Below are positions 11,200 to 24,900 of a DNA stretch of 64,000 bases, one piece after another (the stretch's first letter is position 1; each line of letters begins with the position of its first letter). The notes under the pieces are model-generated. The model saw nothing but the letters and a program-made list of their open reading frames with translations, was not told where the DNA came from and did not search any database. Source of the stretch: Linnemannia hyalina (taxonomy: Eukaryota > Mortierellomycota > Mortierellomycetes > Mortierellales > Mortierellaceae). Position numbers and translations under genes: made by a program. The stretch spans positions 1,302,001-1,366,000 of the forward strand of contig JAHRHY010000006.1 in assembly GCA_019671135.1 (NCBI GenBank), written 5' to 3'.

Positions 11200-14100
11200 A
11201 TGAGCCCCATCGCCAGGTAAAAAAAAGAGAGGGGCACGACAGACACATATGGAAATGGAAACACCCTTTGACAGGACAGGACTCATGGGATACCAGGAAA
11301 CCCGCCTCTATTGTTCCCTCCGAAGACCCCCAGTGAGAGCTTCTGTGAAAATGAAGGAAGATCGCTCAGCCAAATTGGCCAAGCCAGGACCCGTTTTCTT
11401 ATTTCTGCACAGACAGCAGCAGCCACAAAGACAGGAGACAACCACGCACATCTCAAAGTAGAAGTAGCAAGAGACAAGAGGACTAATCATAAAGATTTTC
11501 TTCCCTCATCATCCAAATAGCATCATTGAGGGTTCCCTCCCGCTGGTCTACTCGGTTGCCTCGGCACTGACCATCCTGCACCTCTCCAGGAAACCCGTTC
11601 ATCTGGATCAATATTCCCCTTTAAACGACAATTACGAGGACGACGAAGATCAAGTCGACCACCGGCCAGTAGCCCATCCCGTCGAATCGGGTGCGTCCGT
11701 CACAGACTCTCCAACTGTCGACCAAGTTCAGGCACAGTACCAGGCACAACGCTCCTCCGGCTTGAGCGTCAATCTTGCCCGCCTTGGTCTCACAGCCTTT
11801 CAACTCGGCCTCGCCCTGTTTTCCATTATCCTCTTGAAGAACACCAATGATGATGACCAGGACCGCAACAATGGCCGCACCACCCCCTGGACCGATAGTA
11901 TCCAGATCCTCTCCTGGGTCTACGCTCTCGCTCTTTCCTTTATCTATGTCATCCGTCCTGCCATCGCCTTCCAGTTCTGGATTCGCCCTCAACTGGACTT
12001 GTTCTACGCCCTCATGATCACGCTGCAATCGATTCGCCTTTACCAGACCGACATTTTCAGCTTGCCTTTGTCTGAATTGCCTCTCTGGCTCGAGTTGGAG
12101 ACGTTGGCCTGGGTTGGCAGTGCCTTGCTCCTTTGGGTTTCCTTGGTTACCAAGCCTTATCAGCCCATGGCCGTTACGAAGAAATTGAAGGAGGGCGAGT
12201 CCTCCCGTCTCCCTTCGCCCGAATACTCGTCGTCGCTCTACTCTCAATTGGCCTTTGCATGGGTGAACCCCTTGGTCTACCTCGGATACAGACGCCCTCT
12301 TCAGGATATTGATTTGCCCGACATTGAGATTGAGGATTATTCTACTCATTCCATGAAGCGGTACAACCTCGTTAAGTACGTTTTTCTGTGCGATAAGGAA
12401 GTAGTATGTGCATCCGACCGTTTTCCTTGGAAGGAGAGAGAGAGAGCATTGCGTTGTTTTTTATCCCAGTTTTTTTACCCTCATGACTTCAAAAAGCCGT
12501 ACAAGAGATGCATGCAAGAGTGCAGCAGGCTGCGGTGCGCTGCAGCACAAAATAGGGCAACAATCTTACGACCACGAGTGAATTGTGTGTGAACAAAACA
12601 ACAACAAAGAGAGGGTACACTTGGTGAGAGAAGAGAGTTTGAGAAAATGAGGCGGGCTCACACTACTTTCCCTTCCTTCGAGGGACTAGACCCGTTGATC
12701 GATTGGACGGTCTCAACCAGGAGAATCCATACTTTATTTGGGCGCGACGCTGTTCCTGCAGTTCATCCGTCCATTCCTTCCGAAATATGTTCTCACCAGC
12801 CCAACCCTTCTATCGAAAACATACATTTTATTAGGCAGGACTCGCTCTTCTGGTCACTCTTCAAGGTCCTCAAATGGGAGTTCTTTGCCCAGTTCCTCTG
12901 GGCCCTCCCATGGTGCATCCTCATCAACGTCTCACCCTACTGCCTCAACAAGATCATCAGCTACATCGAGTGCAAGGACTGTGGACCCCCAACCGCCGCC
13001 CAGTATCTCTATGTCTTTGGTCTACTCTTCTCCTCGCTCCTCGAGTCACTCACCGACCAACAGGCCCTCCACATCGGACGTCGCATCTTCCTCCACACCA
13101 TCTCCATCTGCAACGCCGAGGTCTTTGCAAAGTCTCTCCGCCGCAAGGACATGGCCTCGCCTGCCGACAAGGAAGAGGGCGAGAAGGAGGACGGTGGTGA
13201 CAAGAAGAAGGACGGAAGTCTCAACATTGCCAGTAAGTTGTCTCTTTTTTCTTTTCCTTTTTGGATGGCATACCTGCACTGGGCCAGCAGGTCTTTTTGG
13301 CCGCACATGACGCGAGAATGAGAATTTCGGTCCCCGCCCCGGCTCTCAGCCATCCTAACGCACCTTGTTTTTTCCCTTCCTCAATCAATAGATCTTATCG
13401 CCGTCGATGTCAAGAAGCTGGAGATTCCCTTCAGTTATGTCTTTTACCTATATGGATTCCCCATTCAGTTCATTCTCGCCGGTGTTCAGTTGTACTGGCT
13501 CCTCGGATATGCTTCCCTGGTGGGCATTGCCTGCATGTTCTTGACCTACCCTATTCCTGCCAAGCTGTATTCGATGATCCTCAAGCTCTTTAAGGACATC
13601 ATGAACACCAAGGATGAGCGTATGGACGCCCTCAACGAGATGTTGTCTGCTATCCGCATTGTCAAGTTCTTTGGCTGGGAGTCCAAGTTTGAGGAAAAGA
13701 TCACCGCCGCCCGTGAGAAGGAGTTGCAGCGCACCAAGGAATCTTATATTCAAATGATTTTCACCGACATTGTCTGGATGATCGTAAGTTGCCTTGTAGT
13801 ATCATGTTGTATTTTGCACTTTGCAAGAGCTAAGATACGAAGAAACATGGACTAACAATTGCCAATGATCATTGCTTCGATTCGCATTTTTAGGTTCCTC
13901 TGCTCAACGTCGTTGTCATCTTGACAGTTTACACCAAGGTCTTTGGCCACGAGATCTCCGCCTCCAAGATGTTCACAACCTTAGCCCTTTTCAACATCAT
14001 GCGCCAGTCCTTGAACACCCTCCCCTGGCAGATCAAGAATACCATGCAAGCCGCCGTCAGTTTGAAGCGTATCAACAAGTTCCTCCTCGAGGAGGAGCTC

Positions 14101-17100
14101 GTCAAGGACACCACCGTCACTAAGCTCGACAGCAAGGCTCGCGTCGATTCCTCCAACCCTACCATCGGTTTCGTCAATGCTTCGTACATCTGGCCTAACA
14201 AAGAACATGGCAAGGAGGCTGTCGCTGAGAAGGCTGCTCCCAAGAAGGTCTCTCTCTGGCAGAAGATCAAGGCCACGTTCTCCAAAACCCCTGCCGTCGA
14301 CCTTTCAGAGGAACCCGTTGCCGATGTCGCAGCTCCCGAGGAGCGCTTCAAGCTCAAGAATGTTTCGGTCGACTTTCCTGTCGGCAAGCTCTCTGTCATT
14401 GTCGGACCCACTGGTTCCGGAAAGTCGGCTATGTTGCTCGCTCTTTTGGGTGAGCTCGACCGTTTGGATGGTCACCACTTTATGCCTCGTCTGGATTATG
14501 AGCGCCGGGCCTCTCATGCCGAGGGGTCTGGTATTGCTTATGTCGCCCAGACCGCCTGGCTCCAGAACACCACCATCCGCAGCAACATTCTTTTTGGCCG
14601 GGAATTTGATCAGGAGCGTTACGATGCCGTTGTCGAGGGCTGTGCCTTGTTGACCGATTTCGAGATCTTGGAGTCTGGTGATGCCACCGAGATTGGAGAG
14701 CAGGGTATTACCTTGTCTGGAGGCCAGAAGCAGCGTGTTTCTTTGGCCAGAGCTATTTACTCGAACGCCTCCGTCTTGCTCTTGGATGACTGTCTCTCTG
14801 CCGTCGATACCCACACTGGAAAGCAACTCTTCCAGACTTTGACTGGTCCCTTGGTCGCTGGTCGCACCACCATCATGGTCACCCATCAGGTTCAACTCTG
14901 CATGAACTCTGCTAGCTTGGTTGTCGTCTTGAACAAGGGCGAGATTCTTGGATCCGGTACTCCCGAGGAGGCTGTCCGTAACGAGTGGGTCGAGAACATC
15001 AACCTGTCTGCCCTCAATGATGGAGATTCGAGCGAGGTCAGCACTCTTCGCAACGAGGATGCTCAGACCAAGCCCAAGAAGGATGCCAAGGAAAAGACTA
15101 CCGTCAAGCTCACCGAGGACGAGAAGAAGGTCGAGGGAGCTGTCGCCTGGGACGTCTACAAGACCTACTTGGTCGCTTCTGGTGGATGGCCCTTCTGGGT
15201 CGGTCTTGTTATTCTCTTTTTGACCCGCGAGCTTGTCGATGTCAGTCAGAACGCCTGGTTGGCCGTCTGGGCCAACAAGATGGCAAAATCCACTGGCTCC
15301 TACACCGTCAAGGCCTTTGACTACATTGTCCCCGAGCCCATTTCCCAATCCTTGTACGCCTCCTTTGCCCCCGCCGACGACAAGCCCTACGGTGCCATGA
15401 CCATGTCGGTCTTTGGCAAGGGTGAGCCCGAGACTGTCAACGTCGACTTTTACCTTGGCATCTACGTACTTTTGAGCATCTCCACCCTCTTCATGGCCGC
15501 CTTGACCAACTACTATACCATCTTTGGAGGATTAGCCGCTTCCCGCTCATTGCACCAGCAGCTCTTGCGCAAGGTCTCCCGCGCTAAGGTCCGTTTCTTT
15601 GACACCACCCCCATTGGTCGTATCGTCAACCGCTTCAGTTCTGATATGTCGACCATCGATGACGATGTCAGCAACGGTCTCCAGGGTCTCTTTGGTTCCT
15701 TTGTCACCATCCTCGGGATCGTCGTCATCATCTCGGCCAACATGCCTCTGTTCATGATCCCCGCCGTCTTTATCGTTGTCGTCTACGGTATCATCGGTGC
15801 TCTCTACGTCCCTGTCTCTCGCGATCTCAAACGTCTCAACTCGAACTCTCGTTCGCCCATCTTGAACCACTTCAACGAGGCCCTGAGCGGCCTGCCCACC
15901 ATCCGTGCCTATGGTTTCGAGAAGCGCTTCCTATCCAAAAACCTCACCAACCAGGACAACAACAACCGCACCTTCATCCTGCTCTGGGCGACCAACCGTT
16001 GGTTGCACTGGCGTGTCGATATTGCCGGAGCCATGGTCGCCTTCACCACCGGTATCTTGATTTTGCAGAACTACGGCAAGATTGAGCCAGGTTGGGCTGC
16101 TTTGAGTTTGACCTACGCTCTCATGTTCACCGGTACTATTGTCTGGTTGATTCGTATCTATGCCCAGAACGAGATGAACTTGAACTCGGTCGAGCGTGTT
16201 GCCGAGTACATGAACTTGGAGGAGGAACCCCCAGCCATAATCGAGGGTTCCCGCCCCCCAGCTTCGTGGCCTCATGCCGGAGAGATTGTTGTCGACCACC
16301 TGACCATGAAGTATGCGCCCGATGCCCCTGCTGTCATCAAAGATATCTCGTTCAGAATCAAGGCTGGCGAGAAGATTGGTGTTGTCGGCCGTACTGGATC
16401 CGGAAAGTCTACCTTTGCCATCAGTTTGTTCCGCTTTATGGATCCCGTCGGAGGTACCATTACCATTGACGGCATTGATATCTGCAAGATCGGTCTCCAG
16501 GACTTGCGTTCCAACTTGACCATCATTCCTCAGGATCCCATCCTGTTCAAGGGTACCCTCCGGTCCAACTTGGATCCTTTCGGTGAGCGCGAAGACAGGG
16601 AGCTTTGGGAGGCTCTTCGTAGAAGTCACTTGCTCCCCGATACCAACCCTTCGTCCAGACTCCCAAGTCACCGTAACAGTACCGAGCTCACAGCTGATGG
16701 TCCTCAGGTCAAGTCGCGTGCTGGTTCCCTCAAGGACGCCGCTGAAGCTCTCGAGAGCGAGACAATCGATCCCTCCAAGATCACTCTGGATACCCCCGTC
16801 AAGGAGAACGGCTCCAACTTTTCTCAGGGTCAGCGCCAGCTGATCGCCTTGGCTCGTGCCTTGGTTCGCCAGTCCAAGATTATTGTCATGGACGAGGCCA
16901 CTGCCAGTGTCGACTTTGAGACTGACCTCAAGATTCAGGGCACTATTCGTGAGGAGATGGCCAACTCGACCATTTTGACGATTGCGCACAGAATCAGGAC
17001 GATTGCCGACTTTGACCGTGTCTTGGTCATGAACGCCGGAGAGGTTGCCGAGTTTGACAAGCCCTTGACGCTGATGAACCAGCCCGACAGCATATTCAGA

Positions 17101-17184
17101 TCAATGTGCGAGCGGTCGTCCGAGTTTGACGCACTGTTCGCAATTGCCGAGGAGAAGGAACGGAGGGATGCTGAGCGCAACTAG
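11200..17184 (+). CDS. ABCC (MRP/Yor1-type) full-size ABC transporter
   Basis: Model: exons 11200-11216, 11521-12375, 12835-13232, 13392-13783 and 13894-17184, totalling 4953 nt (1650 residues) in frame throughout. The architecture is TMD1-NBD1-TMD2-NBD2 with several hydrophobic helices ahead of TMD1. NBD1 has Walker A GPTGSGKSA (about residue 725) and signature LSGGQKQR (about 829). Its Walker B ends LLLDD, with Asp instead of the catalytic Glu, a degenerate site usual in ABCC proteins. NBD2 has Walker A GRTGSGKST (about 1386), signature FSQGQRQL (about 1530) and Walker B VMDEATASVD with the catalytic Glu. The family exports amphipathic anions, conjugates and drugs at plasma or vacuolar membranes. 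Exon 1 is only 17 nt and is inferred from a good donor, a CT-rich leader and phase agreement. Exons 3-5 are secure. Confidence 0.9.
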
Positions 17185-17534
17185 ATGTAGTGTATCATCT
17201 AAAAACAAAACCAAATAACCAACCCCACCATCACATAGTACATAGCCATACCATCATATATACAAGTAAATATTTTAAAGACATACAAGACCCACACTGG
17301 TTTAGAAGGAGTCAACAGGGTGTAGAATACAAATGTTGCTTTGCCTTTGTCGGGACTCTAGAGTGGTGCCTGAATTTTGAATTGATAGTATGATGCAGCA
17401 CGTGCTGCGCGGGTGGCTTTGATCATTTTTCCCACTTTCCCTTCTTTCCGGAGTTTTTGAAATGAGTAGCGGATGCAGCTGGCCACTTCTTTTTTTCGCT
17501 AAACCACTCTCCACTCTACATAAAAGAAAGCGCC
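17185..17534 (+). other. ABCC 3' UTR and short promoter of the complex I gene
   Basis: A 350-bp gap between two same-strand genes with AT-rich 3' UTR at its left end. Nothing else is recognised. Confidence 0.5.
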
Positions 17535-18854
17535 ATGTCTTCGGCAGAACAGTACATCAGGACAGAGTTCCCCGTCATCGACTCGGATCCCCACTTCAAC
17601 CGTGTCATCAGCTACATGCGCGGTTCCGACGTCGTCGCCTGGGGTGGTTTGACCGCCGCTGCTCCTGCCGCCCTCTTGGCTCTCGGTAATCAACCAAGCA
17701 TACATACACAGCTGTCTCTCCGACAGGTGGATTCCTCCGATGCAGGACCACCCGCCTCGATCACCTCGTCCCCCATTTTCCTCCTTCAACCGCAGTGGCG
17801 CAACAGGATACCGACTTTTTGCGACAAGGAAGAATACAACAAAACGGGAAGAATAGCATCGGAGGTGTTCATCACTTCTGAGAAAAGTGATGGAGCAAAA
17901 GTTGATGAGGAAGGCGAGATCAGCAGGACTCTTAACTTGGCCGATACTTCCGAACACGTCAATTGGAAAGCTACGACAGATACCACTGGAATTGGTGATA
18001 TTCCGTTTGTCGTTTGCTCAATGGATGCTGCACAAGCGGTATACCACAGGAGTACGCGCCAACCTGATCAGGATCCAGCAGAGGAGATTTAGGATCTATC
18101 ATGACTGGAAACAGTGCATGCCCATTTAATTGACGACAGGAGCTCACATTGGAGGCTATGAAAGGGACGACTAAAACGACAGACAATCGATCTGGCTTCT
18201 AGACTAACAATTGCGGGCAGCTTGTAGTAACATTTCTTTACGCCTTTTGATTGGAATTTAATAGAGCGTGTCCGTCCCGCTGCCGGACCCAAGGGAATCA
18301 ACTTTGCTTTGGGTCTTGCTACCGCCATGGGCTTCATGGGCGGCTTCCTCTACTCCTACCAGAAGTCGAGCCGTACGTGTGGAGATCGGAAAAAAAATGA
18401 ATATTTCATCATTGAACCGCGGAAGGAACTTGGGAGATGATTATTCAACTCGGACAGTTGAGAAGCTAATTTTTCTTTGATTCTTTCATTCTTATAAAAA
18501 ATAGTCCGTTTCTGGGGCTGGGAAGAGAACGCCAGGGAGCAGGTTATGAACCGCAAGGAGATGGATGCCCGTGCTGCTGCTGGCCTCCCTGCCTACGGCG
18601 AGCCAACAATGGACGAGGCTGCCCAGGCTGCCGCTGCCAGAAACTCCAAGTTTGCCGCTCTCAAGTTCGGTATGTGTCCAACTGCGTCATTGAATGAGTT
18701 GTCCTCTACAAGTCTATTCATTTTCATGTCCATTTTTCAATTGATACTCATGCATATATGTTGTGTTGTATGAATAATAGCTGCTATTCCTTGGTTCAAC
18801 ACCACCAACCACAAATATCACCTTGCCGATACCACCCCCAACAAAAGCGAGTAA
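17535..18854 (+). CDS. NUXM: NADH:ubiquinone oxidoreductase 21-kDa fungal accessory subunit (NUXM family)
   Basis: Four exons: 17535-17685, 18265-18372, 18505-18669 and 18781-18854, totalling 498 nt (165 residues). The N-terminus has the family pattern YIRTEFPVIDSDPHFNRVISYMR followed by SDVVAWGG. The middle (GPKGINFALGLATAMGFMGGFLYSYQ) is a membrane helix, then RFWGWEENARE and a conserved C-terminus ending in KYHLADTTP-like residues. NUXM subunits are accessory membrane-arm proteins of mitochondrial complex I in fungi. Intron 1 (579 bp) stays open in the exon 1 frame for about 400 bp before a stop, so intron retention would give a 185-residue product. The spliced form matches the family. Confidence 0.85.
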
Positions 18855-19630
18855 ACTTGCCTACCTTCACTAGATCCCAACACACTCCTTGATAATGAAA
18901 TGAATAGACCGAGCTCGAATAAAATCCATATGCACAATGGACCAACAACCTGTGAAAAAACACAGTGACTGTTTGTTTGCCCCTGAATGCACGAGTGTGC
19001 TCTGTGGTCTACTGCTGTTCTTAGTTTCCCAGCTCCTCCACCTCCACCCTTTCGTCCTCGTTTGCATTGCACAACTCTAAACACTTATACCCAAGTCAAC
19101 GCACAACACATCTCTTTCATCTGAAGCCACTCGACTATAAAGCCCTCTCTCTACTCTCTACTCTTTCACACCTCTGTTGCAACCCACCTATTCGTGCACA
19201 GCATCAACCTTTTTGCCAGGAACACCACTCACCTCTTCTAATTATTTACAAGGAAATACTTACTCATCGCCTGGTGAGTGCTCAGAAACAACAGCTGGAC
19301 TGCGCCCGTCAGTCAACTCAGTCATCACAACAATCGCGATGAGGGGGATGCTCTGTCAGAATACGTTCAATGAGAAGGACTCGTGGATTGATGGCGCAAC
19401 TTTTCTTTGGTTCTTTCCTTTCCTTTTCCCTTGTTAGTTCATCTCCAGCTGAAACAACAACAGCCTCTTTGAGCGAATAGGAGACCGATATCTATACTAT
19501 ACTATAAGCCTACATTTGCACCAACTACAACTACAACTTCAACCACAGCTACAACTACACCTACAACCACAGCTACAAAACGACAACTACAACTACAACT
19601 ACAGCTACAGTCACAACTACAACAGCAATA
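18855..19630 (+). other. Intergenic region and CAA/CTA-rich leader of the Aurora kinase gene
   Basis: No gene seen. From about 19515 to 19625 the + strand is a degenerate array of CAACTA/CAACCA hexamers ending just before the ATG at 19631. An unstructured, G-poor 5' UTR is the likely role. Confidence 0.55.
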
Positions 19631-21565
19631 ATGAACGCACCAGCACCCAGGAAACCGCTGTTCAAACTGGACATGGACAACGACAACAGCGCCTCGCATA
19701 GCAATAACAACAACAGTTCATATGGTACCGTCTCCAAGCTGGGTACCGTTGCCTCAATGAAGCCTGCATCCAAAGTATCGTCGTCTTCGGCTGCACTGTC
19801 CACCTCCGGCGCCGCAGCCACATCTTCCTCCTCAGCAAACACAAACGAAGCGACTTCAGGAAATGGCGCAATGACCGGAACAGCGGGCATTTTCAGCAAG
19901 CTTATCAACCGTGTTGGTAACGGAAACCCGATTGGAGGCAGCCGACATGCCAAGCTTGGAGTAATGATGCCACCGTCATCGGTTTCTGTCGGCCTGGGAG
20001 GTTCTGTTGGAGGAGCGCGGTCAAATACCGCAGCGTCGTCCAGTCAAAGAAATAATACGGGTACCGACACTCAAAACAGGAACGGAAATGAGCAACAGTC
20101 AAGCAAGAAGATGCCGCCTCCTGTTGGTGGCTCTCCACGCCGCAATCCTTACAGCCGGCCAATTGGCAGCACTTCTGGAGCAGGGACAGGACCCGGGAAA
20201 CAAGTGAGGACATTGACACACACTGATATGGCGCCGTCACTTCAAATCAGGTATATTCAATCGCTAAGAGTGTCAATGGGACGGCATTCAAGGAACTGAA
20301 GTGATATTTTAAATTGATGGCAACGACTAACATTCTAAATATTTCAATGCATGACAGTCGGGCATTGATGCCTCGGGAATGGTGCCTGGATGATTTTGAG
20401 CTGGTTCGGCCATTAGGCAAAGGGCAGTTTGGTCGTGTGTATTCGATGAGAGAGCGTCGGACAGGATTTGTTGTGGCTATGAAGGTGCTGCTAAAGTCCG
20501 AACTTTTGAACGCCAACATGGAGCACCAACTTCGACGAGAGATTGATATCCAATCTAACCTCAAGTAAGAAATGAAGATATTGGTTTGGTACCCGTGTAG
20601 AATTCAAGTCTTACAGTGGAGACTAATGCACGGAAGATTTTATTTCTCATAGGCATAAGCATATTCTTCGACTGGACACATTCTTCCATGACGAGTCGCG
20701 AGTCTATCTGGTTCTCGAATACGCACCTCAAGGCGAACTGTACAAGCAGCTGCAGAAAGCGGGAACATTCCCGGAGTGGCGAGCTTCAAAGGTGCGTACC
20801 ATTCCGCAAGTTTTACTGTGAATGCCAATTGTAGACTGGGGGACAACGGCGCGTAAAAACTAGGAGCTAACTCGAAGCCTGTCTTGGTTATGTTTCAATA
20901 GTACATTTATGAACTAGCGACAGCCCTAGCCTATCTGCATAGGAAGCATGTCATTCATCGAGATATCAAACCAGAGAACCTGCTGTTGGGATGCAAGGGT
21001 GAGATCAAGATTTCTGATTTTGGTTGGTCGGTCCATGCGCCAAGCTCTCGACGGAACACAATGTGTGGAACACTGGATTATATCCCGCCAGAGATGGTTG
21101 AAGGACAATGGCATTCGAGCCATGTGGATCTTTGGTCGCTAGGAATTCTTTGCTACGAGTTCCTTGTGGGACACCCACCGTTTGAATCCAAGTCTGTGGA
21201 AACTGAGGCTGACAACGATCGTGAGTCAACGTTCCGCAGGATTGCCAAGGTCGAGCTGACGATCCCGGACCATCTCAGTGACGATGCCAAGGATCTGATT
21301 CGCAAGGTGCGTCTATGCGAAACGTGGTATTGTTGTTCTTGTTATTGTTGGTGTTTTCGATTTTAATAGAGAAGAGAAAAACTAACCTCTGCATGCCTGG
21401 TATTTCACTCTCCACTTTCTTCTTCTGCTGCATATAATCTGGAAATGACATCATGGTTAGCTACTCCAACGGAACCCTGACCAGCGACTGGCCCTGGAGC
21501 GAGTGATGCTGCATCCGTTTATTACTCGCCACAACGGCATTGGTTCCAGCAAGAACCGATCCTGA
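19631..21565 (+). CDS. IPL1: Aurora-type serine/threonine kinase
   Basis: Five exons: 19631-20250, 20358-20564, 20653-20791, 20902-21306 and 21461-21565, totalling 1476 nt (491 residues). A Ser/Asn-rich N-terminal extension of about 205 residues precedes the kinase domain. Motifs are the glycine loop [10 protein letters not shown] (about 222), lysine in VAMKVLLK, catalytic loop [10 protein letters not shown] (about 341), [10 protein letters not shown], and the activation loop [16 protein letters not shown] containing the Aurora phospho-threonine. The Aurora-specific sequences W(C)[16 protein letters not shown] and [16 protein letters not shown] are clear. Aurora/Ipl1 is the chromosomal passenger kinase that corrects kinetochore-microtubule attachment. 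A single mitotic Aurora is usual in fungi. Confidence 0.93.
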
Positions 21566-21979
21566 AGTTTGTCCTTACTTAATACAGCTATATTATTCTT
21601 CCTTTGAATACTTCGCTTTTTTTTCTTGGCTTGGCGTGAGCAACGAATGTAATTTGCGCGTTTGCTGGGATCGAGCGTGACGGTCGTCATTTCGTGTGTG
21701 TGGACAAAAAGGGTCCTTTGACGCTCCTTGCTCTCATGATTTCATTTACCCTTTAGTCCTTTTCCTTCTTTTCTTCCCTTCTGTCCTTCTTCCTTTTTCC
21801 CTTCTTTCTTTCCTTCTCTGGCCTCTTCTTTTCTTTCTATTCCTTACCTCATTTCACTTCCTCTCCTTCTCTCGCTCTCTCATTACACCTCCACCTTTTC
21901 TTTCATTCAACACTCTTCACCAACCTAATTCAACCATTCAACCCCACCGTTTATATTACCCACAGAGCTCTATATACAA
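21566..21979 (+). other. Intergenic region with CT-rich leader of the ABCG gene
   Basis: From about 21735 to 21975 the + strand is almost entirely pyrimidine before the ATG at 21980. The pattern matches other gene starts in the window. Confidence 0.55.
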
Positions 21980-24900
21980 ATGCGCTTCTCCACAAGTGCC
22001 CTACTTCTTGTCTTGGGCGTCCTCTGGCCAGGGACAACCACCGCCGCCAGTCCCAACAACAACAACCTGGATACAGTAATACCTCGAGACACAGCTGTCT
22101 TTAGAGTTCCAGGCTCTGCCGCCGGTCACCTCGCTGCAGCGCTCGATCGCGTCAAACGGAGCAACGGTATCAACAGTGAGAGCACGTCTTTAGCCAGTCC
22201 TTTGATGGCAAACCAAGTAGAAGCGGCACTTCGCAGGCCCGAAGACTGTCCGCCTTGTTTCAACTGTCTGTTAGATGCCTTCCCGTGTTCGCATTTTGCG
22301 CCTTGTAATGCGTACGATGGTCGGTGTACCTGTCCACCTGGATTTGCGGGAGATAACTGTTCTGTTCCAGGTATGTATGGAGTTCATCTTGATTTGACTG
22401 GATACTGAAGGAGGGCAGAAAGACTTTACTCATGGTTCATGGTTCGTGGTTTAAGGTGGAAAAGAGGGTAGTTCACTCTGATCCATGAGTTTGGTCATTA
22501 TCCACCACCACCACCGCCACCCCCTTCATTTGATCCGGTTCAAGTTGGAAGACAGAAAGGGAAGATCTTTGTATGTTTGCCTGTCTTTCTCTCCATCCAT
22601 ATTCTAATGTAACCTTTTCTTTTCTTTGTCTTTGATTTAGTCTGTGGGGCCTTACCCGACGGACGGGATCGACCCCAACGCGATGACGGCGAGAAATGTA
22701 AATGCAAGGATGGCTGGACTGGTATCAATTGCAATGGTAAGTAAAGGAGAGGAGAGGAGAGGAAAGTATAGTAGTGGCCATGCTCATCCATGGGCATGGG
22801 CATGTTTGTGTTTTGATGTGATGTGTGTGCGTACTTGTTGTTGTGCGCAGACACCCAACGCACGATAGACGTCAGCTCGCATCACGGCTCACACCGTTGA
22901 CCCTTTTTTGCCTCCCTTTTTTGCCTCCCTTTTTCGCTGATGAACCTTGTTTCCAACATACTTTTTTTTCTGGTATCCAGTTTGTCAGTCCGACGATGTT
23001 TGTAACGCGTTGGTCCCGACGGGCAAGAACGCGACCTGCTATCAAGGCGGACTGACTGTCATCGAGAACTTTCAGCAATGCGATGTTACCAGTAAGTATA
23101 CTCTTGATATGTATAATGACGACCCAAGGAGCATGATGAAAAGGATCTTAAGATGCTAATCGTGGTTTTCTCTCCCATTTCAACTTATGCAGATCGAAAA
23201 ATTCTAGACACGCTTGGACCTGGCCAACCTCCAGCAATCACCTTTTCTTGCAACCAGCAGAACAAGACGTGCGACTTTCAATGTAAGTGTCTGTTTATGC
23301 TGTCGAAAACGGTTGAATGGTGGCCATTCAACTCCAGAAAAAACACGTTGGTACTGACATTTTTTTGCCATTGTTTCTGACAACTCGCGTAGTTTGGGTG
23401 GACGAGGAAGAGTCATTCTATTGCCACTTGGACGAATGTGCTTTTGGTCAAGGTAATCCGCAGCTCTGGATCATGCTAATCGTGTGGCATCATCAACGCT
23501 GTGGGTGACATCAAGTGTTAATGCTGCGACTTTTCCCTTCAACAGACGTTCAATATGACAAGACGGTTACGACCTACAAATGTCCCAAGATTAAGTGCTC
23601 GTGCATTCCGGACCGAATGCTTTGCGGCAAGGATGGAAGCGTCAGTAAGTATAACTGCCTTCGGCTATTGTATGTCGAGGTTTTGCTCACAGCGGTGTCA
23701 ATACTAATCTTATCTACTCTTTTCTTATAGATATTGATGACTTTTTGGAGGAAGAGATCCATGGACCTGCAGAATTCGAATGCACTGGCGATAACAAGTG
23801 CGTCTTTGAAGGTATGCCACTTCTGAGCTGTGTTCCTGTGAAGATGCCCTTGTTGGGCGCAGTTCATTTTCCCTCTTCATGCCTGCTAATCGCATTCCCT
23901 TCCATACAATCCTTGATAGAACCGGCGATGAACGAGTTGATTATGACAATGTTTGGTGACCCAGCAATCTACTTGAAGTGCAACGCAGGAGAGTGTCTTC
24001 ACTATACACAAGTTCCCGGATTCGCTCGCCCTCCCAGACCCGACTACACTATGGCGATCATCCTCTCAGTGGCCGGCGTGCTCTTGTTCTTGGTCTGCCT
24101 TGGTCTTGGTGTTTGTTACCTCGCCAAGAAATCGGGATCGTCAAGCGACGGCTACATCTCCCTTCCTGACGATGAGGCCGCTAAGCTGATGGCAGAGCAT
24201 ATCCCGGCGACACTGATGTTCAAGCAGATGGGATATACTATTGGCGAGATGGAGGTTCTCAGACAGGTCAGTGGCCTGGTCAAGCCCGGTCAGGTCATGG
24301 CCATCATGGGAGCCAGTGGCGCAGGAAAGACCAGTTTGTTGGATATTCTTGCGAAACGGCACAAGTCTGGCACGATCCATGGTCACATCTATGTGAACGG
24401 ACGGACTGTGTCTAGCTCGGAGTACAAGCGCGTTGTTGGGTAAGAACATTGGACTTTTTTTGCGGGTGGAAGTTGTTTCGCGTGAACACAGCCAACGGCA
24501 GAGCAGCCTGTACTCATCCACATATATTCCTCTGCGCTATTGCGATAGATATGTTGACCAGGAGGACACTCTTATGCCTACACTCACTGTGTACGAGACT
24601 ATCCTTTACTCCGCCATGCTTCGTTTGCCACGCGACATGTCTGTGGCAGCCAAACGGTTTCGCGTCATGGAGACAATGTCCGAGCTCGGGATCTTGGGAA
24701 TCAAGGACATGAGGATCGGCGCTAGTGGTCAACGTTCAATCTCTGGCGGCGAGAAGCGTCGAGTGTCGATTGCCTGCGAACTGGTCACGTCCCCTTCGAT
24801 CTTGTTCTTGGACGAACCTACTTCGGGTCTGGACTCTTACAATGCCTATAATGTCGTGGAGTGTTTGGTCACCTTGGCGAGGAACTATAACCGTACAGTT

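Noticed and set aside
14305..16989. Long antisense frames opposite the ABCC gene (347 and 352 codons on the minus strand)
   Set aside because: They are exact shadows of a well-supported coding exon with strong codon bias and carry no domains.
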